From Pseudomonadales bacterium (GTDB lineage Bacteria; Pseudomonadota; Gammaproteobacteria; Pseudomonadales; Pseudohongiellaceae), in contig JACKOH010000001.1 of assembly GCA_024234395.1 (NCBI GenBank), forward strand, positions 1,817,001-1,881,000: a DNA stretch of 64,000 bases, given 5' to 3'. Shown here piece by piece: positions 63,257 through 64,000 of the stretch. The stretch's first letter is position 1. Every line of letters starts with the position of its first letter. The position numbers were made by a program, and so were the translations under genes. The notes beneath the pieces were generated by a model. It saw only the letters and a program-made list of their open reading frames with translations. It did not search any database and was not told the DNA's origin.

Positions 63257-64000
63257 CCCTGCAGTACCGCTTCGGGCAATTAACCAGGCTGATTCGAGAT
63301 CCTCGAACAGGTGTCAGTCTTGACGAACGGGCATGGGTGGACCTGATACACCTTCTGCGCGCGAGTGACTTACTGGGATGCCTGTATCATCTTGCCGATA
63401 TCGCAGGTGCTTTTGAGCACTACCCTTCTTATGCGCGCCGACACCTCCAGTCCATGCGAGTGTACTCGGACCGGCAGGCACGACAGGTGCGGCTTGAATG
63501 CTCCGAAATTGACGCACAATTATCGTCGGTGGGCATCAAGCCTGTGTTTCTCAAAGGAGCCGGCTACACCCTGAGAGGCAGTCGCAACTCCAGAGGCCGA
63601 ATCTATACTGACATCGACGCGCTGGTGCCCAGAGAAGAAATATACAAGGCGCAGGCAGCTCTGAAACATGACGCCTGGTACAGTCCGCCAATTACCGACT
63701 ACGACGAGCGCTACTACCGTAAGTGGGCCCATGAAATACCGCCCATGAAGCACCTGTTTCGCCGCACGGTGCTTGATCTGCACCACAACATCGTACCGCC
63801 CATCAGTGGTCGGGCGCCTAACATCAACAGCCTGCTCGAGGGTCTGGTGACCACAACGGAGGGGTTGCTTGTTTTATCTCCACCCGCCGCCACACTGCAC
63901 AGCATAGTGCACCTATTCACCAATGAGGATTTCACCAAGGGGTTCCGCGACCTGGTGGATCTGTACTTGCTGATGGAAGAATACGGAGATAAGTCGTATT
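63253..64000 (+). CDS. Nucleotidyltransferase family protein (3' partial)
   Basis: Open from the ATG at 63253 (overlapping the kinase stop) to the window end, 249 codons so far. IKPVFLKGAGYTLRGS followed by GRIYTDIDALVPREEIYKAQ gives the DxD metal motif of PF14907-type nucleotidyltransferases, and FRRTVLDLHHNIVPP and TLHSIVHLFTNEDFTKGFRDLVDLYLLMEEYG fit its helical C-terminal half. It may nucleotidylate the cassette's peptide or protein substrate. The end is outside the window. Confidence 0.85.
   Translation, partial: MTLQYRFGQLTRLIRDPRTGVSLDERAWVDLIHLLRASDLLGCLYHLADIAGAFEHYPSYARRHLQSMRVYSDRQARQVRLECSEIDAQLSSVGIKPVFLKGAGYTLRGSRNSRGRIYTDIDALVPREEIYKAQAALKHDAWYSPPITDYDERYYRKWAHEIPPMKHLFRRTVLDLHHNIVPPISGRAPNINSLLEGLVTTTEGLLVLSPPAATLHSIVHLFTNEDFTKGFRDLVDLYLLMEEYGDKSY

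Noticed and set aside
1..64000. CRISPR arrays, tRNA or rRNA genes, phage attachment sites
   Set aside because: No regularly spaced direct repeats with spacers, cloverleaf-like segments or rRNA sequence were noticed; the only regular repeats are coding or within IS ends.
1..64000. PEP-CTERM substrate proteins for XrtA
   Set aside because: No protein here ends with the PEP motif, membrane segment and basic tail; the substrates must be encoded elsewhere.

Overview
The window is a bacterial chromosomal segment made almost entirely of one exopolysaccharide locus of the exosortase A (XrtA, PEP-CTERM) type, followed by the start of an HprK/PqqD/nucleotidyltransferase cassette. Gene content (XrtA fused to EpsI, an outer-membrane barrel, Tat secretion) and codon style point to a Gram-negative proteobacterium, most likely a gammaproteobacterium. 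I cannot name the genus. No rRNA, tRNA or CRISPR array was seen.

Layout. (1) 1-13179, + strand: the canonical XrtA core, tightly packed and often translationally coupled (TGATG/ATGA overlaps): outer-membrane beta-barrel (5' end outside the window), WecB epimerase, NodB-type deacetylase, FemAB-like protein, glycosyltransferase (GT), XrtA-EpsI, GT, AsnB-type amidotransferase, GT, PLP decarboxylase. (2) 13233-19023: Kdo-transferase-like GT, orphan propeller-like protein, Wzt/Wzm ABC exporter, sulfotransferase. (3) 19117-22011: a complete IS21-family element (6-bp target duplication, 23-bp terminal repeats, nonsense-mutated istA) inside the remnant of an older IS21-type istA. (4) 22276-42926: an accessory sugar-decoration region with pyruvyl transferase, many GTs, WbsX, XrtA hydrolases 1 and 2 with an acyl carrier protein, a DegT-type aminotransferase, a BioF2-like acyltransferase and a 2OG-Fe(II) oxygenase. 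Two inverted, equal-length IS630 copies (1092 bp each, TA duplications) lie in it. One rewrites the tail of a GT; the other truncates a deacetylase-like gene. (5) 42959-53078: a giant secreted chimera (propeller-like, carbohydrate-active-like, HNH/DUF1524-like), an FkbM-like methyltransferase, a Wzx flippase, and a TPR protein coupled to a second Asn-synthase-like protein lacking the glutaminase cysteine. (6) 53789-60128: two Crp/Fnr regulators, the XrtA-associated O-ligase with a possible 29-residue membrane ORF before it, a GT, a 163-bp MITE and a classic polysaccharide deacetylase. (7) 60153-64000: a trypsin-like protease, a Tat-exported Gly-Asn-repeat protein, then PqqD-like, HprK-like and nucleotidyltransferase genes in overlapping frames.

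Inferred joint function: WecB and the sugar-modifying enzymes supply nucleotide sugars; about a dozen GTs assemble repeat units; decarboxylase, ACP, hydrolases, acyltransferases, pyruvyl transferase and sulfotransferase decorate them; Wzx and/or Wzm-Wzt export them; XrtA and the O-ligase link the surface polymer to PEP-CTERM protein sorting. Insertion sequences and AT-rich genes concentrated in 19-48 kb show that the middle of the locus is the variable part. Family names (TIGR/PF) come from recall of conserved motifs and gene order, not from a search.
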